A DNA stretch of 17,870 nucleotides from JBFFXF01 sp041569895 (GTDB lineage Bacteria; Planctomycetota; UBA8108; JACQVS01): contig JBFFXF010000150.1 in the NCBI GenBank assembly GCA_041569895.1, positions 1-17,870 of the forward strand, read 5' to 3'. A program made the translations under genes and the position numbers. The notes beneath the pieces are model-generated. The model was not told the origin of the DNA and made no database searches. It was given only the letters and a program-made list of their open reading frames with translations. Shown one piece after another: positions 7,371-14,272 of this stretch; position 1 is the stretch's first letter, and each line of letters starts with the position of its first letter.

Positions 7371-8000
7371 GTGGAGATCGATCGCGCCCTCGAGCAGATC
7401 GACGAGATCTACGGGCACCTCGAGCGAACCGAGGTCTACCGCGGCTATCGCCCGGTGCCGGTGGCGATCTCCGGCGTCATCGCCGTGGTCGCCGGCGTCC
7501 TCCAGCCTCACGTCGTCGGCACCGGCGCGTCCCTCGCGTACGTCGGCTACTGGTCGACGGTGGCGGCCGTCTGCGCGGCGCTGATCATCGGCGAGATCGT
7601 CTTCGAGTGCGTCACGTCGCGAAGCGCGGTCTTCCGGCGCACGACGCTGCGAGTGCTGTGCCAGTTCCTGCCGTCGCTCGCCGCCGGGGCGGTCGTCACC
7701 CTCGCCCTCGCGCGCCACGACGACGGTCTGGTGGCGCTCCTTCCCGGGCTCTGGGCGTTGATCTTCGGCATCGGAATCCTCGCCTCGCGGCCGTTCCTGC
7801 CGCGGGCGATCGGGTGGGTCGGGCTGCTCTACTTCGTCGGCGGCTGCGCGCTTCTCGCGCTGCCGGAGTCGAGCACCAGCCCGTGGAGCATGGCCACCGT
7901 CTTCGGAGCGGGCCAGTTCCTCGCCGCCCTGGTCCTGCACCGAAACCTCGAAAGGAGGGACGATGGCGCGACGGAAGAAGTCGGCCGCGAGCACCGGTGA
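7371..8000 (+). CDS. Conserved-type integral membrane protein, six predicted helices
   Basis: I do not recognise a characterised family by function. With the GTG at 7371 the protein has 209 residues. A short amphipathic N-terminus (IDRALEQIDEIYGHLERTEVYRGYRP, about residues 3-28) is followed by about six hydrophobic segments near 31-49, 57-78, 98-115, 119-137, 146-164 and 172-190. The C-terminus is charged. Start choice: GTG 7371 has GGAG at 7358-7361. The longer reading from GTG 7293 has a better-looking AGGAG, but its extra codons have clearly fewer G/C third positions than the body and look non-coding. The gene overlaps the downstream winged-helix regulator by 38 bp, with the regulator's ribosome site inside this gene, so the two are probably made together. 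The likely role is that of a membrane partner or target of the regulator; transport or sensing is conjecture. Confidence 0.75.
   Translation: MEIDRALEQIDEIYGHLERTEVYRGYRPVPVAISGVIAVVAGVLQPHVVGTGASLAYVGYWSTVAAVCAALIIGEIVFECVTSRSAVFRRTTLRVLCQFLPSLAAGAVVTLALARHDDGLVALLPGLWALIFGIGILASRPFLPRAIGWVGLLYFVGGCALLALPESSTSPWSMATVFGAGQFLAALVLHRNLERRDDGATEEVGREHR
7951..7959 (+). promoter_or_regulatory. Strong Shine-Dalgarno inside the upstream gene
   Basis: AAAGGAGGG lies 3 bases before the ATG at 7963, with GGAGG at good distance. It sits within the coding region of the membrane protein and fixes the start of the winged-helix regulator, giving a 38-bp gene overlap. Confidence 0.75.
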
Positions 8001-8406
8001 CCGTCCATCGACCGGTCAGTTCGCCTACGATCGCCTCGATCGAGTGCTGCACGAGAAGGCCCGACTCGGGATCATGACGTCGCTCTACACGCATCCCGAC
8101 GGGCTGCTCTTCGCCGATCTCAAGCACCTCTGCTCGCTGACCGACGGCAACCTCAGCAGGCACCTCCAGGTGCTCAACGACGCCGGGCTGATCGAGATCT
8201 GGAAGGGCTTTCACAAGCGGCGCCCGCAGACGCTCTGCCGGCTGACCGCGCACGGTCGGACGCGGTTCCTGAGCTACGTCGAGGAGCTCGAGGGGCTGGT
8301 GAAGACGGTCGAGTCGTTCTCGAGTGCCAGCGCCGGCGAAAACGGCCGCCGGAGTCGGGCGTCGCGCCGCGGCGGGGCGATCTCGCAGGACTGGGTGCCG
8401 GCGTGA
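7963..8406 (+). CDS. Winged-helix DNA-binding transcriptional regulator
   Basis: A protein of 147 residues. After a basic N-terminus (MARRKKSAAS), a compact winged helix spans about residues 25-110. It comprises LDRVLHEKARLGIMTSLYTHP (helix 1), LLFADLKHLCSLTDGNLSRHLQVLNDAGLIEI (helix-turn-helix, recognition helix near NLSRHLQVL), and a wing KGFHKRRPQTLCRLTAHGRTRFLSYVEELEGL. This matches the HTH_27 / MarR-PadR-like regulators that start with 'H..ARL.I...L'. The last 30 residues are Ser/Arg-rich and probably disordered. No metal or ligand site is visible. Such small regulators are often encoded with a membrane protein whose expression they control, so autoregulation of this pair is the simplest guess. 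The start is fixed by a near-perfect ribosome binding site. Confidence 0.87.
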   Translation: MARRKKSAASTGDRPSTGQFAYDRLDRVLHEKARLGIMTSLYTHPDGLLFADLKHLCSLTDGNLSRHLQVLNDAGLIEIWKGFHKRRPQTLCRLTAHGRTRFLSYVEELEGLVKTVESFSSASAGENGRRSRASRRGGAISQDWVPA

Positions 8407-8418
8407 GCGGCGTTTTTT
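8397..8418 (+). terminator. Possible weak intrinsic terminator
   Basis: A 4-bp GC stem, GCCG (8397-8400) with CGGC (8408-8411), is followed by a run of six T (8413-8418). The hairpin spans the stop codon of the winged-helix gene. The stem is short for a terminator, so this is tentative, but the T-run is conspicuous in such GC-rich DNA and ispH follows in the same direction. Confidence 0.3.
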
Positions 8419-8511
8419 CATGGTCATTTGCTTTGGATTGTAAAGTATTTTTCCTTCGCAAGGCCATCTGACGGAGTTAAGACGACGCGTGGAGCGCGGA
8501 TCGAGAGACAC
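8413..8511 (+). promoter_or_regulatory. AT-rich leader upstream of ispH, probable promoter region
   Basis: From about 8413 to 8457 the DNA is strongly AT-rich, in sharp contrast with everything around it. It offers several loose -10-like hexamers (TAAAGT 8441-8446, TATTTT 8446-8451) but no well-spaced TTGACA-like element, so I call a promoter region and not specific boxes. The remaining 50 bp up to the ispH ATG are GC-rich and carry only a weak ribosome site (GAGAGA, 8503-8508). Confidence 0.4.
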
Positions 8512-9393
8512 ATGAAAGTCTTGCGAGCGGAACACATGGGGATGTGCTTCGGGGTGCGCGACGCCATCGCTGCGGCGCGGGTGATCGACCAGCCCGGCGG
8601 CGTGACGGTGCGCGGCGAGCTCGTCCACAACCCCGCGGTGATTCGCGAGCTCGATCGGCGCGGCTTCTCCAGGACGCCGGAGACGGCACGCGACGCGATT
8701 CCCGTGACGCCACGCGTGATGATCACGGCGCACGGCATCAGCGAACGCGAGCGCCGCCGGCTCGAGAGCGCCGGCAAGGAGCTGGTCGACACCACGTGCC
8801 CGCTCGTCCGCGGGGTGCACGTCGCGGCGCGATCGCTCGCGGACGCGGGGTTCTTCGTCGTCGTCATCGGCAAGCCCGGGCACGTCGAGGTCGAGGGGAT
8901 CGTCGGCGACCTCGACCGCTGGGCGGTGGTCGAGACCGCCGACCAGGCCGAGTCGTGGGACGAGCCTCGCATCGGCGTCGTCTGCCAGACCACGGTGCCC
9001 CCGCGCGTCGCGCAGGAGGTGCTCGCCGCGATTGTCGATCGCAACCGCGGCAAGGAGATCCGCTTCGAGGACACCGTCTGTCAGCCCACCCGCCAGCGCC
9101 AGGAGGCGGTGCTCGACCTCATCGACCGCGTCGACGCCCTGGTCGTCGTCGGCGGCCGCAACTCGAACAACACCCGCGAGCTCGCCCGCCTGGCCGCGTC
9201 GCGCGGCGTCCCGTGGGTGCATGTCGAGGGCGCCGCGGACCTCGATCCGGCGTGGTTCGAGCCCTTTGGCGTGGTCGGCCTCACCGCCGGCACCTCCACC
9301 CTCGACGAGACCGTCGACGAGGTGCATCGCGCGCTCGCGAGCCTCGACCCGGCCTTTCCGACCCCCGCCTGCCGGCCGCCCATGGTCCGCTAA
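8512..9393 (+). CDS. ispH: 4-hydroxy-3-methylbut-2-enyl diphosphate reductase
   Basis: A protein of 293 residues, slightly shorter than E. coli IspH (316). It catalyses the last step of the non-mevalonate (MEP) isoprenoid pathway, reducing HMBPP to IPP and DMAPP in the cytoplasm with a [4Fe-4S] cluster. All signature residues are present: cluster cysteines C12 (MGMCFGV), C96 (DTTCPLV) and C190 (DTVCQPT); substrate-binding H39 (ELVHN) and H124; catalytic E126 (GHVEVEG); T161 (CQTTVP); the S-x-N motif (NSNN, 217-220); and S262 (TAGTST). The ATG at 8512 gives the standard N-terminus MKVLRAEHMGMCFGV; the open frame extends upstream into AT-rich DNA but has no better start. It seems to be transcribed alone from the AT-rich leader. 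In this neighbourhood it could also serve polyprenyl carrier supply, but IspH is a general housekeeping enzyme. Confidence 0.96.
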   Translation: MKVLRAEHMGMCFGVRDAIAAARVIDQPGGVTVRGELVHNPAVIRELDRRGFSRTPETARDAIPVTPRVMITAHGISERERRRLESAGKELVDTTCPLVRGVHVAARSLADAGFFVVVIGKPGHVEVEGIVGDLDRWAVVETADQAESWDEPRIGVVCQTTVPPRVAQEVLAAIVDRNRGKEIRFEDTVCQPTRQRQEAVLDLIDRVDALVVVGGRNSNNTRELARLAASRGVPWVHVEGAADLDPAWFEPFGVVGLTAGTSTLDETVDEVHRALASLDPAFPTPACRPPMVR

Positions 9394-9563
9394 TCCTTTG
9401 CCGGAACGGCACCTGCACTCCAACGGCTCGATAAAATGCCGAAGAGTCGCTGAAGTCCGTCGTTGTGCGTTCCGAATATTCATGGTAGAGAGGTGCGCGA
9501 CCGGTAAGAGCCCTGGGCTCTAGGGTACCTCGGTCAGGAGAACTGGTTTTATAGGGGGTTCTC
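9394..9563 (+). promoter_or_regulatory. Leader of the DUF3332 gene with several dyads
   Basis: This 170-bp spacer is less GC-rich than its surroundings and holds no supported gene. Just after the ispH stop is a hairpin TGCCG-GAA-CGGCA (9399-9411 region) without a T-run. TAAAAT (9432-9437) is a good -10-like hexamer, but no matching -35 is seen at 16-18 bp. GAATATTC (9474-9481) is a perfect 8-bp palindrome. A larger dyad at 9499-9535 is listed separately. AGGGGG (9553-9558) is the ribosome site for the ATG at 9564. Confidence 0.45.
9499..9535. repeat. Nested inverted repeat upstream of the DUF3332 gene
   Basis: The core AGAGCCC-T-GGGCTCT (9507-9521) is a 7-bp perfect inverted repeat around one base. 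GGTA (9503-9506) can pair with TACC (9526-9529) across a 4-nt bulge. Alternatively, GACCG (9499-9503) can pair with CGGTC (9531-9535). The short centre suits a protein-binding operator at least as well as an RNA hairpin. It ends 28 bp before the start codon. Confidence 0.5.
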
Positions 9564-10139
9564 ATGAAGACCCTGCGTCATGCGATGGTTCGGAGGGCGC
9601 TCGCCCTCTCCCTTGTCGCATCGTTGTTCGTGGGATGTTATGGCTCCTTCAACCTCGTGAAGAAGGTCCACCACTTCAACGGAGACGTCGGCAACGAGTG
9701 GGTGAACGAGCTCGTCTTCCTCGGGTTCGTCATCCTGCCGATCTACAGTTTCGCGACGCTCGGCGACGCGATCATCTTCAACACCATCGAGTTCTGGGGC
9801 GGCACCAATCCGATCTCGCCCCCGGACGACATGGCGGCGAACGCCGACGAGGGCGACGCGACGGAGACGATCCGGCCCACGCCGGCCACGGCGCAGCTCC
9901 CCGGAGTGAAGACCGTGCTCAGCGCCTACGAGGGCGAGGCGGTCGTCGACCAGCTCGTTCTCGAGGCGGGCGAGGGGCGCTCGGTGGTCCTCAAGGACTC
10001 CAGCGGCGCCATCGTCGCGTCGGCCTGCTCACTCGAGGACGGATCCGTCGCCGTTTTCGATCGCAACGGCATCGAGACGCGTCGGGTCGGTGTCGAGGAG
10101 CTCGAGCGCGCGCGACAGCGCCTGCTCGCCAGGCAGTAG
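9564..10139 (+). CDS. DUF3332 family lipoprotein
   Basis: A protein of 191 residues. The signal peptide has basic residues R5, R10 and R11, a hydrophobic core ALALSLVASLFVG, and a lipobox ending in Cys25 (FVGC), so the mature protein should be lipid-anchored. The core YGSFNLVKKVHHFNGDVGNEWVNE...FVILPIYSFATLGDAIIFNTIEFWGGTNPIS (26-85) is the DUF3332 signature, including one hydrophobic stretch (48-68). The C-terminal half is a predicted small beta-rich region (TVLSAYEGEAVVDQLVLEAGEGRSVVLKDSSGAI). The family has no established function known to me. The start at ATG 9564 is supported by AGGGGG five bases upstream. It stands between ispH and tdh with its own leader; a strong hairpin follows 19 bp after the stop. 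Confidence 0.88.
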   Translation: MKTLRHAMVRRALALSLVASLFVGCYGSFNLVKKVHHFNGDVGNEWVNELVFLGFVILPIYSFATLGDAIIFNTIEFWGGTNPISPPDDMAANADEGDATETIRPTPATAQLPGVKTVLSAYEGEAVVDQLVLEAGEGRSVVLKDSSGAIVASACSLEDGSVAVFDRNGIETRRVGVEELERARQRLLARQ

Positions 10140-10146
10140 GAGGCGT

Positions 10147-10200
10147 AGGAAGGAGCGCGGGGCGCCGGGGGCCGATCGTTCGGCGCCGGCGCCCCTCACC
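10147..10200 (+). promoter_or_regulatory. Strong hairpin between a Shine-Dalgarno site and the tdh start codon
   Basis: AGGAAGGAG (10147-10155) is the only good ribosome site upstream of tdh, but it lies 45 nt before the ATG. Between them is a 15-bp stem-loop. GGGGCGCCGG (10159-10168) pairs perfectly with CCGGCGCCCC (10186-10195). Inside it, GCCGA (10171-10175) pairs with TCGGC (10180-10184) around a TCGT loop. The two stems are separated only by a GG/G internal loop. Leaving out the hairpin, 3 + 5 = 8 nt remain between AGGAG and ATG, a normal spacing. An alternative reading is a terminator-like hairpin 19 bp after the DUF3332 stop, but there is no T-run. Confidence 0.6.
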
Positions 10201-11226
10201 ATGAAGGCGATCGTCAAGGCAGACGCCGCGCCGGGGCTCACCCTGCGGAGCGTCCCGGAGCCCGAGGTCGGCACCAACGACGTCCTCATTCGCGTCACGC
10301 ATTCCGCAATCTGCGGCACCGATCTCCACATTTACGAGTGGGACGAGTGGGCGCGACGCACCATCCAGCCGCCCCTGGTCATCGGGCACGAGTTCGTCGG
10401 CGAGATCGTCGAGCTCGGCCCGGGCGTCGAGGGGTTCTCGAAGGGCGACCGGGTCACCGGCGAGGGGCACATCACCTGCGGCATCTGCCGGAACTGCCGC
10501 GCCGGCAAGCGCCACCTCTGTCATCGCACGATCGGCATCGGAGTGCAGCGCGACGGCGCCTTCGCGGAGTACGTCGTCATGCCGTCGTTCAATCTGTGGC
10601 CGGTGCATGACGACGTGCCGTCGGAGATCGCGGCCTTCTTCGATCCGTTCGGCAACGCCACCCACTGCGCGCTCTCGTTCGAGGTCGTCGCCGAGGACGT
10701 GCTCATCACCGGCGCGGGGCCGATCGGCCTGATGGCGACGGCGATCTGCCGCTTCCGCGGCGCCCGCCACATCGTCGTCACCGACGTCAACGACTACCGG
10801 CTCGGGCTGGCGACGAAGATGGGCGCCACGCGCGCGGTCAACGTGCGCTCCGCCTCGATCCGCGCGACCGTCGATGAGCTCGGCATGTCGAACGGGTTCG
10901 ACATCGGGCTCGAGATGTCGGGCCACCCCGACGCCTTCCGCGACATGCTGCGGAACATGTACCACGGCGGTCGCGTCGCCCTGCTCGGATTGCTGCCGGA
11001 GTCGACGCGCATCAACTGGGACGACGTCATCTTCAAGGGGCTCGTGGTCAAGGGAATCTACGGACGCGAGCTCTTCGAGACCTGGTACAAGATGTCGCAG
11101 ATGCTGCGCAGCGGTCTCGACATCTCGGGCGTCCTCACCCACCGCTTCCCGGCCGATGAGTTCCAGGAGGCGTTTCGCGTCGTGCGCTCCGGAGAGTGCG
11201 GCAAGGTGCTGCTCGAATGGTCGTGA
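10201..11226 (+). CDS. tdh: L-threonine 3-dehydrogenase
   Basis: A protein of 341 residues, the same length as E. coli Tdh. This zinc-dependent medium-chain dehydrogenase oxidises L-threonine with NAD+ to 2-amino-3-ketobutyrate in the cytoplasm. Catalytic zinc ligands are C38 (AICGTD) and H63/E64 (IGHEFVG), with the T40/H43 relay in GTDLHIY. Structural zinc is held by C93, C96, C99 and C107 (CGICRNCRAGKRHLC). The Rossmann motif is GAGPIG (171-176), with D195 as the NAD-specifying acid. Family signatures WDEW, GEGHITCG, FDPFGNATH, GLEMSG and KGIYGRELFETWYKM are all intact. The ATG at 10201 gives the standard N-terminus. No Shine-Dalgarno lies immediately before it; see the hairpin feature. It is followed after 125 bp by kbl, whose enzyme uses its unstable product; the order tdh-kbl is the reverse of E. 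coli. Confidence 0.97.
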   Translation: MKAIVKADAAPGLTLRSVPEPEVGTNDVLIRVTHSAICGTDLHIYEWDEWARRTIQPPLVIGHEFVGEIVELGPGVEGFSKGDRVTGEGHITCGICRNCRAGKRHLCHRTIGIGVQRDGAFAEYVVMPSFNLWPVHDDVPSEIAAFFDPFGNATHCALSFEVVAEDVLITGAGPIGLMATAICRFRGARHIVVTDVNDYRLGLATKMGATRAVNVRSASIRATVDELGMSNGFDIGLEMSGHPDAFRDMLRNMYHGGRVALLGLLPESTRINWDDVIFKGLVVKGIYGRELFETWYKMSQMLRSGLDISGVLTHRFPADEFQEAFRVVRSGECGKVLLEWS

Positions 11227-11351
11227 TGGCGCCGCTGCGCCCACGTCGCGCGTGACGCGCGCCGGTGGATCTGGCGCTCGGGCGGCATCGGGGGTAGCAT
11301 GCCGTCGGGAAGGGACGATCCGCCGGGTAGAGACGATTCGTCGGAAAGGCG
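11227..11351 (+). other. Spacer between tdh and kbl
   Basis: This 125-bp GC-rich spacer contains a short hairpin CGCGCG-TGA-CGCGCG (11247-11261) with no T-run. Near its end are two loosely similar purine-rich stretches around GACGAT (about 11316 and 11331). AAAGG (11345-11349) is a poor, close ribosome site for kbl. I see no promoter hexamers and no gene, so tdh and kbl may or may not share a transcript. Confidence 0.4.
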
Positions 11352-12539
11352 ATGGCCGACCTCCTTCAAAGGTACCGCGACGAGCTCCAGCGCATCCGCC
11401 GGGACGGGCTCGCCAAGGACGAGCGGACGATCACCACGCCCCAGGGGGTGGCGATCCGGGTCGACGATGGGCGCGAGGTGCTCAACTTCTGCGCCAACAA
11501 CTACCTCGGCCTGGCGAACGATCCGCGCGTCATCGCGGCCGCGCGAGAGGCGCTCGAGTCCCACGGCTTCGGGGTCTCCTCGGTGCGGTTCATCTGCGGG
11601 ACGCAGGACCTGCACCGCCGGCTCGAGCGCGCCATCGCGACGTTCTTCGGCACCGACGACACCATCCTCTACTCGTCGTGCTTCGACGCCAACGGCGGGC
11701 TGTTCGAGACGCTCCTCGACAGCGAGGACGCGGTGCTCAGCGACGCGCTCAACCACGCCTCGATCATCGACGGCGTCCGGCTCTCGAAGGCCCAGCGTTT
11801 CCGATACGCTCACGCCGACATGGACGACCTGGCGGCGAAGCTCGACGAGTGCGCCGGCGCACGCACGCGTCTGGTCGCCACCGACGGCGTCTTCAGCATG
11901 GACGGGGACATCGCGCCGCTCGATCGCCTGGTGCCGCTGGCGCGTTCCCGTGACGCGCTCGTCGTCGTCGACGACTCCCACGCGACCGGTTTCATCGGGA
12001 AGACCGGACGCGGCTCCGCGGAGCACCACGGCGTCATGGACGGCGTCGATCTCTTCACGTCGACGCTCGGCAAGGCGCTCGGGGGCGCCTCGGGTGGATT
12101 CACCACCGGCCGGCAGGAGCTGATCGACGTGCTGCGGCAGCGATCGCGGCCGTATCTCTTCTCGAACTCGCTGCCGCCCCCTCTGGTCGCCGCCGGGATC
12201 GCCGTCTTCAAGCTGCTCTCGTCGACGACGGAGCTTCGGGACCGCCTCGAGGAGAACACGCGTTACTTCCGCGAGCGCATGTCCGCGGCGGGGTTTTCGA
12301 TCCGGCCCGGCGAACACCCGATCGTGCCCATCATGCTCGGTGACGCGAGGCTCGCCGTGACCATGGCGAGCGACCTCCTCGAGGAGGGCATCTACGTCAT
12401 CGGCTTCTCGTATCCCGTGGTGCCGAAGGGGCAGGCGCGCATTCGCGTGCAGCTCTCGGCGGCGCACGAGAAGGAGCACATCGATCGCGCCGTCGAGGCC
12501 TTCACTCGCGTCGGGAAGAAGCTCGGGGTGATCTCGTGA
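11352..12539 (+). CDS. kbl: Glycine C-acetyltransferase (2-amino-3-ketobutyrate CoA ligase)
   Basis: A protein of 395 residues; E. coli Kbl has 398. This PLP-dependent alpha-oxoamine synthase cleaves 2-amino-3-ketobutyrate with CoA into glycine and acetyl-CoA, completing threonine breakdown begun by Tdh. The PLP lysine is K241 in STLGKALGGASGG. H135 (LNHAS) stacks on the cofactor, and D207 and H210 (VVDDSHATGF) hold the pyridine ring. NFCANNYLGLANDP, FGVSSVRFICGTQDLH and TDGVFSMDGDIAPL are the usual family blocks. It is distinguished from 8-amino-7-oxononanoate and serine palmitoyl synthases by overall Kbl-like blocks and by the adjacent tdh. The start is ATG 11352, matching the family's N-terminus. 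Its stop overlaps the GTG of the next gene as GTGA, implying translational coupling to the amidohydrolase. Confidence 0.96.
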   Translation: MADLLQRYRDELQRIRRDGLAKDERTITTPQGVAIRVDDGREVLNFCANNYLGLANDPRVIAAAREALESHGFGVSSVRFICGTQDLHRRLERAIATFFGTDDTILYSSCFDANGGLFETLLDSEDAVLSDALNHASIIDGVRLSKAQRFRYAHADMDDLAAKLDECAGARTRLVATDGVFSMDGDIAPLDRLVPLARSRDALVVVDDSHATGFIGKTGRGSAEHHGVMDGVDLFTSTLGKALGGASGGFTTGRQELIDVLRQRSRPYLFSNSLPPPLVAAGIAVFKLLSSTTELRDRLEENTRYFRERMSAAGFSIRPGEHPIVPIMLGDARLAVTMASDLLEEGIYVIGFSYPVVPKGQARIRVQLSAAHEKEHIDRAVEAFTRVGKKLGVIS

Positions 12540-14272
12540 GGTCGATCCGCGTCGCCACCGTCGGGCTCGCGCTCGCGTGCGGCGTGTCGTGCGCGCGACA
12601 GGAAGCGGTCGTGCGCTATGACATGGTCCTCGCCGGTGGACGGATCGTCGACGGCACCGGCAACCCGTGGCGACACGGGGAGGTCGCCGTTCGCGGCGAT
12701 CGCATCGTCGCCGTCGGGCGGCTGCCGGCCCATGTCGCCACCAGAACCATCGACTGCCGCGGGCTCGTCGTCGCTCCCGGATTCATCGACATGCACTCGC
12801 ACTCGGACATGCTGCTCCTCGAGGACGGCAACGCGCAGAGCAAGATCCGCCAGGGCGTGACGACGGAGGTCCTCGGCGAGCACACCTCGGGCGGGCCGTA
12901 CAAGGGCAAGCTGCAGCCGAGATCCGCGGTCGCCGGCGGCATCCGCCTCGAGTGGTCGACGCTCGGCGGCTACCTCGACGCGCTCGAGCGCGCCGGCATC
13001 GCCACCAACGTCGCCTCCTACGTCAGCCAGGGGAACGTCTGGCGGTGCGTCATGGGCGACTCGTTCGATCGTCCGACCGCCGGGGACCTCGAGGCGATGC
13101 ACGATCTCGTCCACGAGGCGATGGCCGAGGGCGCGTTCGGACTCTCCTGCCTCGCCGCGCAGCCGCCCGGACTGCTCGCGACGACGGCGGACCTCGTCGA
13201 TCTCTGCCGCGCCGTTGCCGCTCACGAGGGGATCTACTCGACGCACATCCGCCACGAGGGCACCGGCGTCCTCGACGCCGTCAAGGAGGCGATCGCCATC
13301 GGCGAGCGCGCGGGCGTGCCCGTCGACATCATCCACATCAAGATCGCCGACGAGCGGCTCTGGGGCCGCATGCAGGAGGTCGTCGATCTGATCGAGGCGG
13401 CGCGCGCGCGCGGTGTCGACGTGCAGGCGAACATCTACCCCTACGTCCGCGGCAACAACAACCTCGCCAGCATCGTCCCGCCCTGGGCCCACGAGGGCGG
13501 TGTCGAGAGGATGCTCGAGCGCCTGCGGGACGCCGCGGAGCGCGAGCGCATGAAGCGCGACATCCGCGATCCGGAGCAAGACTGGTACAACCACTACCTC
13601 GCGGTCGGCGGCGACTGGAGCCGCATGCTCGTCAACGCCGACCTGAGCCGGGCGAACGAGCGCTTCGAGGGCGCCACCATGGACCGCGTCATCGCCGAGC
13701 GCACCCGTGGCGCCTCGCCGCAGCCGGATCCGCTCGACGTGCTCTTCGACTTCCTGATCGAGGAGAGGGGCTCGATCAGCACCATCTACGCGCACCACAC
13801 CGAGGCCGATCGCGACCTGGCGCTCGCCCGGCCGTGGTGCTCGATCGGCTCCGACGGATCGGCGTACGCGATCGAGGGTCCGCTGCGCCGCGGCAAGCCC
13901 CACCCGCGCAACTTCGGCACCTTTCCGCGGGTGCTCGGCCGGTTCGTCCGCGAGCGCGGTCTACTGACCCTCGAGGACGCGGTGCGGAAGATGACCTCGC
14001 TGAACGCTGCCAAGCTCGGCCTCACCGGTCGTGGCGTGATCCGCCGGGGGAGCTTCGCCGACATCACCGTCTTCGACCCCGACACGGTCATCGACCGCGC
14101 CACCTATCTCGACCCGTTCCAGTACAACGAGGGGATCGAGTACGTCATCGTCAACGGGACGATGGTGCTCGACCGGGGCGCGCACACCGGAGCGAGACCC
14201 GGCCGCGCGCTGCGGAAACGATCCCGGGCGACCGCCCCGATTGTGGTTTCGGCGGCCGGTGCCGACTGGTAA
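12536..14272 (+). CDS. D-aminoacylase-type amidohydrolase with signal peptide
   Basis: A protein of 578 residues. The N-terminus (R2, R5, then a hydrophobic core to C19) looks like a signal peptide. GVSC could be a loose lipobox, so export or lipid anchoring is likely. The fold is that of N-acyl-D-amino-acid deacylase / D-aminoacylase: a beta-sandwich start (DMVLAGGRIVDGTGNP), metal-binding FIDMHSHSD (H87, H89), THIRHEG (H237), IIHIKIA (H267), and GSDGSAYA (D440). The end is the usual GVIRRGSFADITVFDPDTV. Where classical D-aminoacylases have Cys in GNCG, this protein reads GEHTSGG (residues 114-120), so the bridging cysteine is absent. It hydrolyses a C-N bond, probably of an N-acyl or peptide substrate, but the substrate is not certain. 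It overlaps kbl by 4 bp and precedes a peptide transporter, suggesting one amino acid/peptide-use operon. Confidence 0.85.
   Translation: MRSIRVATVGLALACGVSCARQEAVVRYDMVLAGGRIVDGTGNPWRHGEVAVRGDRIVAVGRLPAHVATRTIDCRGLVVAPGFIDMHSHSDMLLLEDGNAQSKIRQGVTTEVLGEHTSGGPYKGKLQPRSAVAGGIRLEWSTLGGYLDALERAGIATNVASYVSQGNVWRCVMGDSFDRPTAGDLEAMHDLVHEAMAEGAFGLSCLAAQPPGLLATTADLVDLCRAVAAHEGIYSTHIRHEGTGVLDAVKEAIAIGERAGVPVDIIHIKIADERLWGRMQEVVDLIEAARARGVDVQANIYPYVRGNNNLASIVPPWAHEGGVERMLERLRDAAERERMKRDIRDPEQDWYNHYLAVGGDWSRMLVNADLSRANERFEGATMDRVIAERTRGASPQPDPLDVLFDFLIEERGSISTIYAHHTEADRDLALARPWCSIGSDGSAYAIEGPLRRGKPHPRNFGTFPRVLGRFVRERGLLTLEDAVRKMTSLNAAKLGLTGRGVIRRGSFADITVFDPDTVIDRATYLDPFQYNEGIEYVIVNGTMVLDRGAHTGARPGRALRKRSRATAPIVVSAAGADW

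Noticed and set aside
9409..9437. Sigma-54 or sigma-70 promoter before the DUF3332 gene
   Set aside because: TAAAAT is a good -10-like hexamer, but there is no partner -35, and GGCAC near 9408 lacks the TTGC element at the spacing sigma-54 requires.
7696..9483. Long minus-strand open frame across ispH and the winged-helix gene
   Set aside because: Antisense to ispH with all active residues; composition is typical shadow sequence with no recognisable motif.
10159..10195. Standard intrinsic terminator for the DUF3332 gene
   Set aside because: The hairpin is strong, but the next bases are TCACCATG with no T-run, and it abuts the tdh start. A non-canonical terminator role is kept only as an alternative.
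12392..13903. Minus-strand open frame of about 500 codons opposite the amidohydrolase
   Set aside because: Antisense to conserved metal-binding motifs; no start signal or domain of its own.
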